Source: an uncultured Clostridia bacterium (lineage in GTDB: Bacteria; Bacillota; Clostridia; Christensenellales; Aristaeellaceae). From it: a DNA stretch of 32,781 bases. Shown here in pieces: positions 30,867 to 32,781 of the stretch (positions are counted from its first letter, which is position 1; each line of letters starts with the position of its first letter). Both the position numbers and the translations under genes were made by a program. Where the stretch lies: the NCBI GenBank assembly GCA_934615235.1, contig CAKTTL010000023.1:1-32781 (forward strand). The letters are read 5' to 3'. The notes below the pieces were generated by a model. That model was given only the letters and a program-made list of their open reading frames with translations. It was not told the DNA's origin and did no database searches.

Positions 30867-32156
30867 TTATTGTACTAGGTGAATATCGTTCTCTTCCATT
30901 GCATCACGAATTGAGCGCAGCAGAATGTTTGTAGAGCCGTCGTAATGTCCGAGGGAGAAGCCATCTACGCCCATCGTAGCGAGAATGCCGATGCTTCGTT
31001 TCAGAATTTCCGGCGTTGCGTTGGGACGACAGGCGAAGGCGGCGATCAGGGGCTTGTCCATACCGATGCCACGGCGGATTTTCAGCAACGTGCCGCGCTT
31101 ATACCGGAAATCATCAAGAATGGGCTTTTGCTCAGTATAATCGCTGTCGCGTACGGAATCCAAATACGGCGCAACAGCACGAAAATCCAGACCCGCCAGT
31201 TCGGGATATGGAAGATAATTGTTATAGCGGAATTCAACGTTCGGTCGAATGCTTTTAATACCGTTGTAGATTTCGGACATCAATTCAGTAATGCAGTGCA
31301 CTCGGAACTTGAGAAACTGAGCGAGCGCCGGGTATTCTAACAGCAGACCGGTTTCCGTCAGATTGCTGCCTAGCAGCATCTGAAGCTCCATACATACATC
31401 GTTGTTTTTATAAGGCGTAGCGGTAGCAATACGTTCCAATTCTTTCAATTCGTTGACCATGGCATCCCAATCATAGCCGAGAGAAAGTGCTTTTTGGCGA
31501 CAACGAGGGCAGAAGCAGCCTCCGGTGACAACGCCCAAAAGTGCGGACAGATTTGGCGAGGCCTTATCAGGCATAAACCATGGCGTTTCTACCGGTTTGC
31601 CTTCATGAAACAGCATCATGCAGGTTTGAATAAAGTCTACATCGTGATGCGCAACGGTATCGCGAAACAGCTGTTTCATGTATTCTTTTACATCAGGATG
31701 ATTACAGCAGTAGTGGTTGGAAAATGGGGCTCCGTGAATGTTTTGCTGCAGCACGTCTGGGTGCTCTGCCAAAGCTTTGGCAGAGTCATAAAACGTGTGG
31801 GAAATCTCTACGCCGGCTTTTAGACCACGGTGGCGGGCACAGGTGATAAGCTCGTCAAGCCAGTCGGTGTGTTTTAGAAAATCTCGATCAGAATATTGCG
31901 GTTTCAGGCATGTGTTGGAAAAAGAAGACTCGTCCAAGCGGTAGTATACCCGACTGTCTTCGGGAGCGTACCATTTTCGTTTCGGATTTTGCGTATAGAA
32001 TAGGCTGGTCAGCGGTCGTTTTTCATAGTGCATGATGCCTACCAGGTAGATGCTATTTACGTTGGAGTGCTCCACCAGTTTATCAACAATTGCATCAATG
32101 CCTTCGTCAGCTAAATCCCAGGGGTATAAACTTGCGGCAATTTCTCGGATAACCAT
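30867..32156 (-). CDS. Uncharacterised TIM-barrel protein (glycosyl hydrolase-like)
   Basis: A 429-residue minus-strand protein. ATG 32156 is preferred because GGAGG ends 7 nt upstream; an ATG at 32174 overlaps that site. The sequence alternates beta strands and helices: MVIREIAASLYPWDL, INSIYLVGIMHY-type segments, GLKAGVEISHTFYD, HHDVDFIQTCMMLF, PNVEFRYNNYLPYPE and MDKPLIAAFACRP. It contains CFCPRCRQKALSLGYDWD, a C-x-C-x2-C motif followed by G.D seen in several putative TIM-barrel glycosidase families. No signal peptide. It is divergent from a family-5 binding protein, so it may act on that importer's cargo. Exact family not recognised. Confidence 0.8.
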   Translation of the reverse strand: MVIREIAASLYPWDLADEGIDAIVDKLVEHSNVNSIYLVGIMHYEKRPLTSLFYTQNPKRKWYAPEDSRVYYRLDESSFSNTCLKPQYSDRDFLKHTDWLDELITCARHRGLKAGVEISHTFYDSAKALAEHPDVLQQNIHGAPFSNHYCCNHPDVKEYMKQLFRDTVAHHDVDFIQTCMMLFHEGKPVETPWFMPDKASPNLSALLGVVTGGCFCPRCRQKALSLGYDWDAMVNELKELERIATATPYKNNDVCMELQMLLGSNLTETGLLLEYPALAQFLKFRVHCITELMSEIYNGIKSIRPNVEFRYNNYLPYPELAGLDFRAVAPYLDSVRDSDYTEQKPILDDFRYKRGTLLKIRRGIGMDKPLIAAFACRPNATPEILKRSIGILATMGVDGFSLGHYDGSTNILLRSIRDAMEENDIHLVQ

Positions 32157-32451
32157 CAGGCAACCTCCGTTCATGTGTGAATTGCGTCTACTGTCCTATA
32201 ATGAATAACGGCTTACACTTAAATATTCTAACATCTCGTGCAACATGGAACAATGGCGGCATAACATACAAATATAAACAAAAATTATATCAACGAACCA
32301 CGTGCAAAAATTGTAAGCTTCGCTGTTTAGAGAGAGGCATGGTTGCATTCTATAGATTGAATTAAGGAAAAAATATGGAAATTTCAAACCTTGATTTAGG
32401 GCAAATGGTTCGGTGACACATTTTGACTTGTGGGTTTTGTATTCTTGTTTG
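32157..32451. other. AT-rich divergent intergenic region
   Basis: About 295 nt between the minus-strand TIM-barrel gene and the promoter of the family-5 binding protein. It should carry the TIM-barrel gene's promoter; a CATTAT-like -10 on the minus strand near 32195-32200 is possible but not convincing. No gene or strong hairpin seen. Confidence 0.4.
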
Positions 32452-32480
32452 TTGAAAATTTATAGATGAAACCGTAAAAT
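32452..32480 (+). promoter_or_regulatory. Promoter of family-5 binding protein gene
   Basis: TTGAAA (32452-32457), 17-bp spacer, TAAAAT (32475-32480). Confidence 0.65.
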
Positions 32481-32550
32481 AAAAACATCAGAGCCCGGCC
32501 GGCCAAGATACATCAAAAGCGATTCAGATTCAATGGGAGGGACAGAGATT

Positions 32551-32781
32551 ATGAAGTATTCGAAGCTGATTCTTGTCACCCTGCTTATCATGAGTTTGCT
32601 TCTGCCCTGCTTTGGTGCGCAGGCGGAAACGAATGGTAAGACGAACGTTATTGTCGGCGTTGCTGCGGAACCGGATGCGTTTTTTGTTTGCCACAGTGTG
32701 AACGGTACCAACATGGACGAGTGCCCCGTACTGCACAATATCTACGATACGCTGATTCGACGCAATGTAGACGGCACTTAC
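32551..32781 (+). CDS. Family-5 extracellular solute-binding protein, 3'-truncated by window edge
   Basis: ATG 32551 with GGGAGGGA 9 nt upstream; the frame is open through all 77 codons to the window end. Signal peptide MKYSKLILVTLLIMSLLLPCFGAQA-ET has a signal peptidase I-like AQA site; a Cys at residue 20 (LLPC) is a weak lipobox. The mature start NVIVGVAAEPDAFFVCHSVN...VLHNIYDTLIRRNVDGTY matches the opening of OppA/DppA-type binding proteins (EPD...NIYDTLxR...DG). These carry peptides, nickel or oligosaccharides; downstream permeases would be outside the window. Confidence 0.88.
   Translation, partial: MKYSKLILVTLLIMSLLLPCFGAQAETNGKTNVIVGVAAEPDAFFVCHSVNGTNMDECPVLHNIYDTLIRRNVDGTY

Overview
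The window looks like a chromosomal contig from a gut-type, moderately GC-rich Clostridia bacterium (Bacillota; a Christensenellales-like lineage is a guess from style only). Support comes from purine-rich AGGAGG ribosome sites, TTG starts, LplB/YtcP-type sugar ABC transporters with MKKLL-type solute-binding proteins, cre-like LacI/CcpA operators, a yybP-ykoY (manganese) riboswitch and paired AraC regulators.

Region 1 (1-7005) is a mobile, prophage-like segment: a metallophosphoesterase cut by the window edge, an AT-rich cargo block, then phage genes. The cargo block holds a helix-turn-helix-like ORF, an AAA ATPase plus a TOPRIM/RloB-like partner (candidate defence pair), and two intergenic RNA units that each have a TTGCAA-N17-TATAAT promoter and an intrinsic terminator. 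The phage genes are a SNF2 helicase cut exactly at its Walker A motif, three unknown phage ORFs, and a PARG-like macrodomain protein that lacks a usable start. Region 2 (7005-7965) is a graveyard: short direct repeats, the C-terminal half of a MATE transporter, and the first ~66 codons of a phage distal tail protein.

Region 3 (7966-17380) is a pectin-oligosaccharide locus. A LacI regulator and an FMN reductase lead into an operon driven by a clear promoter overlapped by a perfect cre-type operator. The operon encodes a GH105 unsaturated glycuronyl hydrolase, two ABC permeases, a solute-binding protein, a CE4-type deacetylase, a PL22 oligogalacturonate lyase and a sugar isomerase/epimerase. 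Region 4 (17380-23118) is a second, parallel sugar ABC unit: binding protein, two permeases, an AraC/cupin regulator and an uncharacterised alpha/alpha-toroid protein. Neither transporter has its own ATPase, so a shared MsmX-type ATPase elsewhere is inferred.

Region 5 (23119-32781) holds an ECF sigma/anti-sigma pair, a convergent AraC gene, a divergent GH29 alpha-L-fucosidase, and a CaCA-type cation antiporter behind a yybP-ykoY riboswitch. It also holds a MerR/GyrI-type gene broken by a small inverted-repeat element, a HAD phosphatase, thiamine pyrophosphokinase, an unknown TIM-barrel protein, and the start of a family-5 solute-binding protein cut by the window end.

The strongest hunt results are: a MITE-like element (28815-28972) whose excision with one CTAG target copy restores an in-frame protein; an unidentified structured RNA at about 2788-3042; the ATPase/TOPRIM-like cassette; and a MerR-type 19-bp-spacer promoter left in front of the broken gene.
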